A program made the position numbers and the translations under genes. The notes beneath the pieces were generated by a model. It searched no databases. It saw nothing but the letters and a program-made list of their open reading frames with translations, and had not been told where the DNA came from. 29,905 nucleotides of DNA from contig JBDHSU010000040.1 in NCBI GenBank assembly GCA_039808325.1, positions 1 to 29,905 of the forward strand. The letters run 5' to 3'. Positions within the stretch are counted from its first letter, which is position 1, and each line of letters starts with the position of its first letter. The stretch comes from JAFKKS01 sp039808325. GTDB taxonomy: Bacteria; Pseudomonadota; Alphaproteobacteria; Rhizobiales; Xanthobacteraceae. This document shows, piece by piece, positions 7,271 to 15,818 of the stretch.

Positions 7271-9481
7271 ATGGCACCCGACACGGACATTCCCAGCGAT
7301 GGCGAATTGGATCTAGGCGCTCTCGGCCGCGCTCTGTGGCGCAAGAAGCTGTGGGTGATCGGGCCGGCGCTGCTGGTCGCGCTGGTGACGTTCGTCGCCG
7401 TCAACATGATGACGCCGCGCTACAAGTCGGAAGCGCGCTTGCTGATCGAAGGGCGCGAAAGCGTTTTCTTCCGTCCCGAGGCCGACAAGTCCGGCGAACG
7501 CGAGCGGCCCTCCGTCGACGCCGAGGCGATAACCAGTCAGGTGCAGCTCATCCTTTCGCGCGAGGTCGCGCGCGAAGTCATCGACAAGCTCAAGCTCAAC
7601 GAGAATCCCGAGTTCGATCCGGTTCTGCGGGGCTTCAATCCCGTTCGGCAGGTGATGATGCTGGTCGGGCTGGTGCGAAATCCCTTGCGCATGACTCCCG
7701 AGGAGCGTGTTCTCGAATCATATTATGATCGCCTCAAGGCTTTCCCGATCGACAAGTCGCGCGTCGTTGCCGCGGAGTTCCAATCCTCCAATCCGGAACT
7801 GGCCGCGCGCGTCGCCAATGCCGTCGTCGAAGCCTATCTGCGTCTGCAGCAAAGCGTGAAGCGCGACCAGACAAAGGCCGCCAGCAAATGGCTGGCGGGA
7901 GAAATCGAAACGCTGCGCACGAAAGTCTCGGAAGCGGAAGCGAAGGTCGAGGACTTCCGCGCGAAATCGAATCTTTTCGTCGGGGCGAACAACACGCCGC
8001 TGCGGGGACAGCAGCTCGGAGAGCTCAGTTCCCAGTTGGCTATCGCGCGAGCGCAGAAGGCCGAGCTCGATGCGAAGGCGCGGCTCATTCGCGAGATGCT
8101 CAAGTCGGGGCGACCGATCGAGTCGTCCGACATCGTGAACTCGGAATTGATGCGGCGCCTCGGCGAGCAGCGCGTGACGTTGCAGGCGCAGCTTGCGGAG
8201 CAGTCCTCGACGCTGCTCGACAAGCATCCGCGCATCAAGGAGCTCAAGGCGCAAATCGCCGACCTCGACAAGCAGATCCGGCTTGAGGCGAACAAGGTCG
8301 CGCGCTCAATCGAAAACGATGCGCTGATCGCCAAGGAGCGCGTCGAACAGCTTACCGCGAGCCTCGATCAGCTCAAGCGCCAGAGCGCTTCGACCAACGA
8401 CGAGGACGTTCAATTGCGCGGCCTCGAGCGCGAGGCCAAGGCGCAGCGCGATCTCCTCGAGTCCTACCTCGCGAAATACCGGGAGGCGACCGCGCGCGAA
8501 AGCCTCGGCGCAACGCCCGCGGACGCGCGGATTATTTCACCGGCCGTGGTGTCCAATACGCCGTATTTCCCGAAGAAGGTGCCGATTGTCTTGATTGCGA
8601 CGCTGGCCACGCTTGTTCTCGCGACCGGCTTTATCGTCACGGGCGAGCTGCTCGCCGGGAACGTTTTCCGGGCGGAGCCGGAATTGGAACCGCTGCGCGA
8701 GGCGGCGGCGCCTGCGGAGATGCTCCCGCCCAGGGACCCGTATGTCGCGCGGGAGGCCCCCGCGCCGGTCGCGGCCACGCCGGCCGAGCCCACGCCGGTC
8801 GAGCCCACGCCGGCCGAGCTCCCGGGCACGCTGGACGAAGCTCCGGCAGCGCCAGCGGTCGCTGCCGCCCGGACGGACTCGTTTCAGGCCGTCATCGCGG
8901 AAATCGAAGAGAGCGGCGAGGCGGCGCGACGCGTCACCGTGATCGGATTGGCCGACCTGCCGAGTTCGGCCCGGGTGGCGATCGCGTTGGCTCGAAATTT
9001 CGCGATCCATCATCGCACCGCTCTCGTCGACGTCGCTGTGAACTCGCCCAGCGTCGCGGCGATCTCCAACGATCACGATGCTCCCGGCCTCGCCGAGCTC
9101 TTGCGAGGCAATGTCTCGTTCAGCCAGATCATCACGCGCGATCGTCAGTCGCGCGTGCACGTCATCTCGGCGGGGGAGGCGGGAACGGACAGTGAGGCGC
9201 TTATCGCGTCGGAACGGCTGTCGATCGCGATGGATGCGCTGGCGCGCACGTATGACCATGTGGTGATCGACGCGGGCTCCATTTCGGGCGTGCCGTTACG
9301 GGCGCTGGCGCGCCTGGGAGCCTATGCGCTGCTCGTCGCTGCCGATCCGGCATCCGAAATCGTTCAGACGACGAGGGATGCTCTGTCCGCGGCGGGCTTT
9401 CAGCATATCATCGTCTTCGACGGTGGCGTGCCGGATCAGACGAAGCCGCCGGCTAACGATATGGGCATGGCGGCCGCCTGA
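7271..9481 (+). CDS. Polysaccharide co-polymerase, Wzc/GumC/HfsA-type, with degenerate kinase domain
   Basis: A 736-residue inner-membrane protein controlling chain length and bridging to the Wza-type exporter. An N-terminal Wzz domain has TM1 near residues 28-48, then the large periplasmic part with YKSEARLLIEGRE, two long coiled-coil stretches (about 200-290 and 320-395), and the Pro-rich TM2 region (IISPAVVSNTPYFPKKVP, helix near 437-460). A Pro/Glu/Ala linker (about 480-540) includes a PTPxE tandem repeat. From about 553 to 720 comes a Rossmann-like domain resembling bacterial tyrosine kinases: VVIDAGSI corresponds to Walker B and ALVDVAVNSPS to the A' region. It lacks the Walker A GxGKS/T lysine, the DxDxR of A', and a C-terminal Tyr cluster (the end is NDMGMAAA), so it should not phosphorylate. 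The ATG at 7271 follows AGGCAG. Confidence 0.9.
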   Translation: MAPDTDIPSDGELDLGALGRALWRKKLWVIGPALLVALVTFVAVNMMTPRYKSEARLLIEGRESVFFRPEADKSGERERPSVDAEAITSQVQLILSREVAREVIDKLKLNENPEFDPVLRGFNPVRQVMMLVGLVRNPLRMTPEERVLESYYDRLKAFPIDKSRVVAAEFQSSNPELAARVANAVVEAYLRLQQSVKRDQTKAASKWLAGEIETLRTKVSEAEAKVEDFRAKSNLFVGANNTPLRGQQLGELSSQLAIARAQKAELDAKARLIREMLKSGRPIESSDIVNSELMRRLGEQRVTLQAQLAEQSSTLLDKHPRIKELKAQIADLDKQIRLEANKVARSIENDALIAKERVEQLTASLDQLKRQSASTNDEDVQLRGLEREAKAQRDLLESYLAKYREATARESLGATPADARIISPAVVSNTPYFPKKVPIVLIATLATLVLATGFIVTGELLAGNVFRAEPELEPLREAAAPAEMLPPRDPYVAREAPAPVAATPAEPTPVEPTPAELPGTLDEAPAAPAVAAARTDSFQAVIAEIEESGEAARRVTVIGLADLPSSARVAIALARNFAIHHRTALVDVAVNSPSVAAISNDHDAPGLAELLRGNVSFSQIITRDRQSRVHVISAGEAGTDSEALIASERLSIAMDALARTYDHVVIDAGSISGVPLRALARLGAYALLVAADPASEIVQTTRDALSAAGFQHIIVFDGGVPDQTKPPANDMGMAAA
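8777..8821 (+). repeat. 15-bp tandem repeat in the co-polymerase linker
   Basis: Three near-identical 15-bp units (CACGCCGG[C/T]CGAGC[C/T]) encode repeated Pro-Thr-Pro-(Ala/Val)-Glu in the linker between TM2 and the degenerate kinase domain. The unit length keeps the frame, so copy number could vary between strains and change linker length. Confidence 0.7.
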
Positions 9482-9500
9482 CGAGGCGCCGCCCGCGCCT

Positions 9501-10730
9501 TCAAGTCTTCCACCTGAGAGCGGCGCGCGTTTTCGTCGTCAGATTCCACAGGCGGGGCGATTGTTTGACATATCGCTTCAACTCGCGGAGCCCATCGAGC
9601 GGGGCCGCGACAATCGCGCCGCGCATCGTCACCGGCGCGATATAATCATGCAGCGTCAGTTCGACGTCGGACCATTCGCGCTTGTACGGTTCATCGCCGA
9701 TCGTGAAATCGAAGGCGGTGCACCCGCACGCGATCGCGTGCCGCATGAGCTCGTGCAGGTGCGCCGTGCCGGGGCCCGCGCGGGAGACCGGCCCCGCATC
9801 GTAGCTGATGAGGACATGATAGAAGTGGTCGCGAAAGAGGAGGCCCATATTCGCCGCCGCCGGCGTATCGCCGACCTGCAGCTTGCCGATATGGATGAGG
9901 CCCGGCGTGCGCTGCGTAATCGCGTGGAAGAATTCCACGTAGCCGAGACGCGAGAAAATATCCGTCACCCCCATGCGGGCGAAAGCCTGTCGCTTTTGCG
10001 CGATAAGGGTCTCGAGGGTCGCGCGCCGCTCCTCGGCGCTTTCCGGCGACACGAAGCGAACTTCTCCGACCGCTCCGAGGCGGCGTTGACGCTGGCGATC
10101 GCGCTTGCGCGAGCTGCCCGACCGCCGCTGTTCGTAAAACGTGTCCCAATTCGCCGTCAGCGTCGCCAGATGGGCGCCGCTCGGGTTGGGACGGCAGGGA
10201 AGGTGGCAGAGCGGATTGGCCTGATGGCCGACCTGCCGCGGCATCTTGTCGAGTAAAATGAGGTCGTGACGGTGGAGGGGGGCCTTTTGCAGCCGCTGTG
10301 TGATACGGGGCCACAGTTCATGAAAGCTGTCCGCGAGGACGTGTCCCATCGAGGGCGAGAGCAGCGGTGCGTTATAGTCGCACAGGTCGCGGCCGAGAAA
10401 CGTCAACCGCCGCAGCGGACCGGCGCTTTCGGTCGCGAGGGGCAGCAGGAACAACAACTCGCCGTTTGCGCAACGTCCGGTCACGATCGCGGGACGCACG
10501 CCTTTGCGGTCGCCGATATGCGTCTGCCAGGTTGAGAGCCAGTCGAAGGATTGGAAAGCGGTGCAGTCGGCATGCCGTTCGAAAGCACGCCACTCTTGCT
10601 CCAGCAGGGAAAGATCGGACACGGTGTCGATAACGACATGTGATGCGCCGGACCGCGCGCCCGCGCGGACACTCGGCGGCGCGTCGGTGCCGAGTGTGGT
10701 TCGGGCGTTGACCACAAGGGACTGAGTCAT
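9501..10730 (-). CDS. GNAT acyltransferase of the CelD/BcsL (FemAB-like, HfsK-type) family
   Basis: A 409-residue cytosolic protein. The order SLLEQEWRAFERHADCTAFQSFDWLSTWQTHIG, then a middle region ending RRSGSSRKRDRQRQRRLG, then FHAITQRTPGLIHIGKLQVGDTPAAANMGLLFRDHFYHVLISYD and GTAHLHELMRHAIACGCTAFDFTIGDEPYKREW is the standard layout of the Acetyltransf_6 (CelD/BcsL) family: two GNAT-like halves with a final DF-x-x-GD-x-x-YK-x-x-W motif. Members are found in cellulose, holdfast and UPP loci, where they are thought to acylate amino sugars. The ATG at 10730 is preferred over codons up to 10853, whose extension is unrelated to the family and runs into the divergent deacetylase gene. It converges on the co-polymerase gene 19 bases away. 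Confidence 0.85.
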   Translation of the reverse strand: MTQSLVVNARTTLGTDAPPSVRAGARSGASHVVIDTVSDLSLLEQEWRAFERHADCTAFQSFDWLSTWQTHIGDRKGVRPAIVTGRCANGELLFLLPLATESAGPLRRLTFLGRDLCDYNAPLLSPSMGHVLADSFHELWPRITQRLQKAPLHRHDLILLDKMPRQVGHQANPLCHLPCRPNPSGAHLATLTANWDTFYEQRRSGSSRKRDRQRQRRLGAVGEVRFVSPESAEERRATLETLIAQKRQAFARMGVTDIFSRLGYVEFFHAITQRTPGLIHIGKLQVGDTPAAANMGLLFRDHFYHVLISYDAGPVSRAGPGTAHLHELMRHAIACGCTAFDFTIGDEPYKREWSDVELTLHDYIAPVTMRGAIVAAPLDGLRELKRYVKQSPRLWNLTTKTRAALRWKT

Positions 10731-10833
10731 CGACGAAAAATTCCCGCTACCCCGCCTCAGATAGAGGGAAGATCGTAAAGATTCGTCAATCCAACCCTGA
10801 AAAGTTGGAGGCATCGAGACGAGAGGGAGCACG

Positions 10834-11886
10834 GTGCTAAGGCAGGCCATCATCCGGACGGGGCTTGAAAGTCTCTATTTCACTGGCGCTTATCGGGCCT
10901 TGCGGCCGCTTTTCGGCGGCGTCGGCGCGATTTTGACGCTGCACCATGTCCGGCCTCCGCGCGGCCTTGCGTTCCAACCCAACCGGCTGCTCGAGGTGAC
11001 GCCGGACTTTCTGGAGGGGGTTGTCACGGGCTTGCTGAGCTCCGGCATCGAGGCCGTCTCGCTCGACGAGATGCACCGGCGGCTGGTTGAAAAGGATTTC
11101 GGCAGGCGCTTCGTCTGTTTCACCTTCGACGACGGTTATCGCGACAATCATACTTTCGCGTATCCGATCCTGAAAAAGCACGGCGTGCCCTTTACGATCT
11201 ACATCCCGACGAGCTTTCCCGACCGGCTCGGTGAATTGTGGTGGCTGGTGCTTGAGAACGTCATCGCCGCCAACAAGCGCGTGGCGCTGCGGATCGACGG
11301 AAGCGATCGTCGTTTCGATTGCGCGACGGTCCTCGAGAAGCGGCAAGCCTTCGACGCGATCTACTGGTGGCTGCGGAGCCTGCGCACCCCTGAAGAGATG
11401 AGCATGGCGGTGCGCGATCTGGCGCATCGCTACGGGGTCGACATCGCGGCGTTTTGCGAAACGCTGTGCATGACGTGGAATGAATTGGCGGCGTTTGCCG
11501 GCGATCCCCTGGTGACGATCGGCGCCCACACCGTGAATCATATCATCCTGGCGAAGGCGGCGCCGGGGGCCGTGCGGCGCGAGATGCAAATGAGCGCGGC
11601 GGTGATCGAGGCCGCGCTCGGCGAACGGCCGCAACATTTTTCCTACCCGGTCGGCGACTCGACATCGGCGGGCCCGCGCGAATTCGCCATTGCGCGCGAG
11701 CTCGGCTTCAAGACGGCGGTGACGACGCGGCCCGGCGTTTTATTCCCCGAGCATGCGCATCATCTTACCGCGCTGCCGCGTCTCTCGCTCAATGGGGAGT
11801 TTCAGCGCTTGCGCTATGTGCAGGTGCTGACCTCCGGCGCGGCCACCGCGCTATGGAACGGCTTCCGCCGCATCGATGCGGCATAG
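10834..11886 (+). CDS. Polysaccharide deacetylase (NodB/CE4 family)
   Basis: A 350-residue protein beginning with GTG, preceded by the purine-rich GAGGGAGC. The NodB core shows ILTLHHV at 33-39, FTFDDGYRDNH at 96-106 (catalytic-base Asp followed by the metal-binding Asp100), IGAHTVNHIIL (the metal-binding H-x3-H) and FSYPVGD, with LGFKTAVTTRPGV near the end. These are the CE4 motifs 1-4, so zinc-dependent N- or O-deacetylation of a glycan is expected. There is no obvious signal peptide, so cytosolic action on lipid-linked units is possible, as described for holdfast HfsH. It is divergent from the GNAT acyltransferase gene across about 100 bases, which places a deacetylase and an N-acyltransferase under one shared regulatory region. 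Confidence 0.9.
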   Translation: MLRQAIIRTGLESLYFTGAYRALRPLFGGVGAILTLHHVRPPRGLAFQPNRLLEVTPDFLEGVVTGLLSSGIEAVSLDEMHRRLVEKDFGRRFVCFTFDDGYRDNHTFAYPILKKHGVPFTIYIPTSFPDRLGELWWLVLENVIAANKRVALRIDGSDRRFDCATVLEKRQAFDAIYWWLRSLRTPEEMSMAVRDLAHRYGVDIAAFCETLCMTWNELAAFAGDPLVTIGAHTVNHIILAKAAPGAVRREMQMSAAVIEAALGERPQHFSYPVGDSTSAGPREFAIARELGFKTAVTTRPGVLFPEHAHHLTALPRLSLNGEFQRLRYVQVLTSGAATALWNGFRRIDAA

Positions 11887-11935
11887 CGTCGCCTGTGGCG
11901 CGAACCGGTGCCCGTTTTGTTCGAAGACGCGCCAG

Positions 11936-12045
11936 ATCACGATGATTTTGGATCGAATCGATCCAAAATCATGAACGTGATCGATTCTCATAACTTAGAG
12001 TGGGATGCGGGCGGAAAACCGCTCCACGCTTTTCCTCATCCCGCG
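11936..12045. repeat. Compound palindromic intergenic element (REP-like)
   Basis: The first part is a 12-bp perfect inverted repeat, GATTTTGGATCG (11944-11955) and its complement (11959-11970) around AAT, with an outer ATCACG/CGTGAT pair (11936-11941, 11976-11981). The second part (12002-12042) has GGGATG/CATCCC ends around GCGGAAAACCGC. Elements of this style recur between genes in many Hyphomicrobiales genomes. It sits between the convergent ends of the deacetylase gene and the DUF2842 gene, and could fold as a strong RNA hairpin, so it may also act as a bidirectional terminator despite lacking a long T-tract. Confidence 0.7.
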
Positions 12046-12246
12046 CTAGGGGCGTGACATCCAGGCGACGAGCGGCATCGCGAAGACGAGCCAGCCGAGC
12101 CCGGCCACGACGTAATAAAGCGCGGAAATCGCCAAGCCCGCATTCGGGAGCATGGCTTGCGCCACCACCATCGCCAGCAGGGCCCACAGCGTGATGAGCG
12201 CCATAAGCACGACGGTGCCGATCAGCTTGCGAAGACGGAGAGGCAT
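12046..12246 (-). CDS. DUF2842 small membrane protein
   Basis: A 66-residue protein: MPLRLRKLIGT at the N-terminus, a first transmembrane helix near 10-32, a short loop with P and N, a second helix near 38-60, and the ending AWMSRP. Length, the basic RLRKLIGT start and the two-helix plan match the alphaproteobacterial DUF2842 family, whose function is unknown. It is divergent from the heme A synthase gene, 100 bases away, so a link to respiratory membrane biogenesis is possible but unproven. Its TAG lies one base from the palindromic element, which may cover its transcript end. Confidence 0.8.
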   Translation of the reverse strand: MPLRLRKLIGTVVLMALITLWALLAMVVAQAMLPNAGLAISALYYVVAGLGWLVFAMPLVAWMSRP

Positions 12247-12346
12247 GGCGTTTTGGGCGATGGGCGGGAAATCGTTGTCGGGGTGCGCTCTTCTTATTAT
12301 ATCTGCGGCCTAAACACACCTTCCGCCGACAAAGCGAAATTGCCGC

Positions 12347-13438
12347 ATGACTGAAGGAACCACTCCTGGGCGCCACGATCGTATCGTGCGGCGATGGCTC
12401 TACCTGGTCGCGGCGCTGATCTTCGGTATTGTGATCCTCGGCGGCGCGACGCGCCTGACGGAATCCGGGCTCTCGATCGTCGAATGGCGGCCGGTGACCG
12501 GCGCCATGCCTCCGCTTTCGCAGGGCGATTGGCAGGCCGAGTTCGACAAGTACAAGACGACGCCGCAGTTCAAGAACATCAACAAGGACATGACGCTCGA
12601 AGCCTTCCGCACCATTTATTGGTGGGAGTGGGCGCACCGCAATCTCGGGCGGCTGATCGGCTTCGTGTTCTTTCTCCCGTTCCTGTATTTCCTCTGGCGC
12701 GGGTGGATCGCGCGACGGATGCGCGGCCCGCTGGGCGTCATCTTCGCGCTCGGCGCGCTGCAGGGCGGCGTCGGCTGGTGGATGGTCAAGTCGGGGCTCG
12801 CCGACCGGGTCAGCGTCTCGCAGTATTGGCTGGCCTTCCATATGACGCTTGCCTCGGTGATCTACACCGCCGTGCTGTGGGCGGGGCAGCGTCTGCAAGC
12901 GCCGGCTGTCTTTGACGTTCCGGCGCGCCTGCGCCTGACGGCGATCGTTCTGGTGCCGCTGGTGCTGCTGCAGATTTATCTCGGCGCGCTGGTCGCCGGG
13001 CTCAATGCCGGCCTCGTCTACAACACCTGGCCGCTGATCGACGGGGTCTTCATTCCACGCGCCGAGCATTTATTCTTCATCTCGCCGGCGTGGCGCAATT
13101 TCTTCGAGAACGATCTGACGGTGCAGTTCGTCCACCGCATGGTCGCCTATACGCTGTGGGGCGTTGCTGTCCTGCATGCGATCGATGCCGTGCGCTCGAT
13201 CCCCGAGCGCTCGGGTGCGGGCGCCGCGCTGTCGCTCGCCATCGCCGTGACGCTCCAGGCGATGCTCGGCATCGCGACGTTGCTGCACCAGGCTCCGCTG
13301 CCGATGGCGCTCGCGCATCAGGCCATGGCGATCGTCGTCCTGACCTTCGCGGTCCTCAATGCCGCGCAATTGACATCGGCGGCGGCGCGCGTTCGAGGCT
13401 CCGCGGCGGCGGCACCGCTTTCGCACATGCGGACGTGA
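12347..13438 (+). CDS. ctaA: Heme A synthase (CtaA/Cox15)
   Basis: A 363-residue inner-membrane enzyme that oxidises the C8 methyl of heme O to a formyl group, making heme A for aa3-type cytochrome oxidase. Eight transmembrane helices are visible. Signature motifs: GGATRLTESGLSIVEWRPVTG in the first helix/loop, YWWEWAHRNLGRLIG and VSQYWLAFHMTLA, then the second half with VAGLNAGLVYNTWPLIDG, LTVQFVHRMVAYTLW and LHQAPLPMALAHQAMAI, which contain the heme-ligating His residues. Length is normal for the alphaproteobacterial type-2 form (long, Cox15-like). No ctaB or oxidase subunit gene is adjacent. The enoyl-CoA hydratase-like gene begins 26 bases downstream and may be cotranscribed. Confidence 0.96.
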   Translation: MTEGTTPGRHDRIVRRWLYLVAALIFGIVILGGATRLTESGLSIVEWRPVTGAMPPLSQGDWQAEFDKYKTTPQFKNINKDMTLEAFRTIYWWEWAHRNLGRLIGFVFFLPFLYFLWRGWIARRMRGPLGVIFALGALQGGVGWWMVKSGLADRVSVSQYWLAFHMTLASVIYTAVLWAGQRLQAPAVFDVPARLRLTAIVLVPLVLLQIYLGALVAGLNAGLVYNTWPLIDGVFIPRAEHLFFISPAWRNFFENDLTVQFVHRMVAYTLWGVAVLHAIDAVRSIPERSGAGAALSLAIAVTLQAMLGIATLLHQAPLPMALAHQAMAIVVLTFAVLNAAQLTSAAARVRGSAAAAPLSHMRT

Positions 13439-13464
13439 GACGTCTTCCAACTCCGAGGCCGCCG

Positions 13465-14217
<753 letters not shown>

Positions 14218-14238
14218 CGTCGAAGCCTTCATCTTCAG

Positions 14239-14342
14239 CCGTCATCCTGAGGTGCTCGCGAAGCGAGCCTCGAAGGATGCACGACCCGGGCCGTCGCCCG
14301 TCGAAGCTCGGCGCAAACGCGCCTCGCTCCTCGGGGTGACGG
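14239..14342. repeat. MITE-like element with 14-bp terminal inverted repeats
   Basis: The ends CCGTCATCCTGAGG (14239-14252) and CCTCGGGGTGACGG (14329-14342) are inverted repeats of each other with two mismatches. Inside, CATCCTGAGGTGCTCGC / GCGAGCCTCGAAGGATG forms a second imperfect palindrome around GAA (14243-14279). The element carries no coding potential and separates two convergent genes. The CGTCATCCTGAGG...CGAAGGATG motif is a familiar dispersed repeat of Hyphomicrobiales genomes. Confidence 0.72.
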
Positions 14343-14361
14343 AGACGATTTCGTAATGAAC

Positions 14362-15645
14362 TTACGTCGTCGCGAGCCCTTCCTCGAGGTCGGCGATGAT
14401 ATCGGCCGGATCCTCGAGGCCGATGGAAAGCCGCACCACGTCCGGCCCCGCGCCGGCCTGGACACGTTGCTCGTCGGTCAATTGGCGGTGCGTCGTCGAC
14501 GCCGGATGGATGATGAGCGAACGCGTGTCGCCGAAGTTGGCGAGATGCGAGAACAGCTTCACGTTCGACACCAGCTTCACGCCGGCGTCGTAGCCGCCCT
14601 TGAGGCCGAACGTGAAAACGGAGCCGGCGCCCTTCGGGCAGTATTTCTTGGCGAGGTTATTATAGCGGTCGCCAGGCAGGCCGGGATAGCTGACCCATGC
14701 CACCTTGTCGTGGTTCGCCAGGAATTCCGTCACCGTCTTGGTGTTGTCGACGTGGCGCTGCATGCGCAGCGGCAGCGTCTCGGTGCCGGTCAGGATCATG
14801 AAGGCATTGAAGGGCGAGAGCGCGGCGCCGAGATCGCGCAAGCCGAGGACGCGGCAGGCGATCGCGAATGCGAAGTTGCCGAACGTCTCGTGCAGCACGA
14901 TGCCGTTGTATTCCGGGCGCGGCGCCGAGAGCATCGGATAGCGCCCCTCGCGCGACCAGTTGAACGTGCCGGCATCGACGATCATGCCGCCGATCGAGTT
15001 GCCGTGGCCGCCGAGGAATTTCGTCAGTGAGTGGATGACGATGTCGGCGCCGTGATCGATCGGCTTGCACAGATACGGCGTCGCCAGCGTGTTATCGATG
15101 ATCAGCGGCACGCCGGCGCGCTTGGCGACGGCGGACACGGCCTCGATGTCGGTAATGACGCCGCCGGGATTGGCGATCGACTCGGCGAAGATCGCCTTGG
15201 TCTTCGGCGTCACCGCGCGCTCGAACGTGCCGATGTCGGCCGGGTCGGCCCAGACCACGTTCCAGCCGAAGCTTTTGAAGGCGTGATTGAACTGGTTGAT
15301 CGAGCCGCCGTAGAGGTTCTTCGACGCGACGAATTCGTCGCCCGGCATCATCAGGCTCTGCATCGCCAGCACCTGCGCGGCGTGGCCGGAGGCGACGGCA
15401 AGGCCGGCGGTGCCGCCTTCGAGCGCGGCGACGCGCTCCTCGAGCACCGCCGTCGTCGGATTGCCGATGCGCGTATAGATGTTGCCGAACGTCTGCAGGC
15501 CGAACAGCGACGCGGCATGGTCGACGTCGTCGAATACGAACGAGGTCGTCTGATAGATCGGCGTCGCCCGCGCGCCGGTGGTCGGATCGGGCTGGGCGCC
15601 GGCATGAATGGCGAGCGTAGAGAAGCCGGGAGCGCGCTCGGTCAT
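14362..15645 (-). CDS. metY: O-acetylhomoserine sulfhydrylase / aminocarboxypropyltransferase
   Basis: A 427-residue PLP enzyme that makes homocysteine (or methionine with methanethiol) from O-acetylhomoserine and sulfide in the methionine pathway. The family start FSTLAIHAGAQPDPTTGARATPIYQTTSFVF is intact; YTRIGNPT binds the PLP phosphate of the neighbouring subunit. ALEGGTAGLAVASGHAAQ, IIDNTLATPYLCKPIDHGADIVIHSLTKFLGGHGNSIGG with the Schiff-base Lys209, and the end DVVRLSIGLEDPADIIADLEEGL follow. The insertion-bearing length of about 430 residues separates MetY from the shorter MetB/MetC/MetZ enzymes. The ATG at 15645 has AAGGGAA a few bases upstream. It is preceded on the same strand by a CoA-binding protein gene and converges on the crotonase gene across the MITE-like element. 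Confidence 0.95.
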   Translation of the reverse strand: MTERAPGFSTLAIHAGAQPDPTTGARATPIYQTTSFVFDDVDHAASLFGLQTFGNIYTRIGNPTTAVLEERVAALEGGTAGLAVASGHAAQVLAMQSLMMPGDEFVASKNLYGGSINQFNHAFKSFGWNVVWADPADIGTFERAVTPKTKAIFAESIANPGGVITDIEAVSAVAKRAGVPLIIDNTLATPYLCKPIDHGADIVIHSLTKFLGGHGNSIGGMIVDAGTFNWSREGRYPMLSAPRPEYNGIVLHETFGNFAFAIACRVLGLRDLGAALSPFNAFMILTGTETLPLRMQRHVDNTKTVTEFLANHDKVAWVSYPGLPGDRYNNLAKKYCPKGAGSVFTFGLKGGYDAGVKLVSNVKLFSHLANFGDTRSLIIHPASTTHRQLTDEQRVQAGAGPDVVRLSIGLEDPADIIADLEEGLATT

Positions 15646-15701
15646 AGATGTTCCCTTGTATGGTTGCGGCCGATTTCCGGCCAAAAATCCGATTTGTCCG
15701 T

Positions 15702-15729
15702 TTTATAGAACGATGGCGAGGGGTTCAAG
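15702..15729 (-). promoter_or_regulatory. Candidate promoter of the O-acetylhomoserine sulfhydrylase gene
   Basis: On the minus strand CTTGAA (15724-15729) is followed after 16 bases by TATAAA (15702-15707), a good alphaproteobacterial vegetative pair. The start point would lie near 15695, giving a leader of about 50 bases. That leader contains a GGCCG-loop-CGGCC hairpin (15669-15683) just before the Shine-Dalgarno region. Confidence 0.5.
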
Positions 15730-15818
15730 TGCTCTGATTTCCCACCGGTTTCCAGACGCGGTCCCGATGTCTCGGCGCGGGAGGAAGCCTGACCCCGTCG
15801 GCGAGCTATAGCAGAAAA

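Noticed and set aside
15646..15818. SAM-II riboswitch upstream of metY
   Set aside because: I looked for the conserved SAM-II core and pseudoknot sequences on the minus strand and did not find them. A covariance search would settle it.
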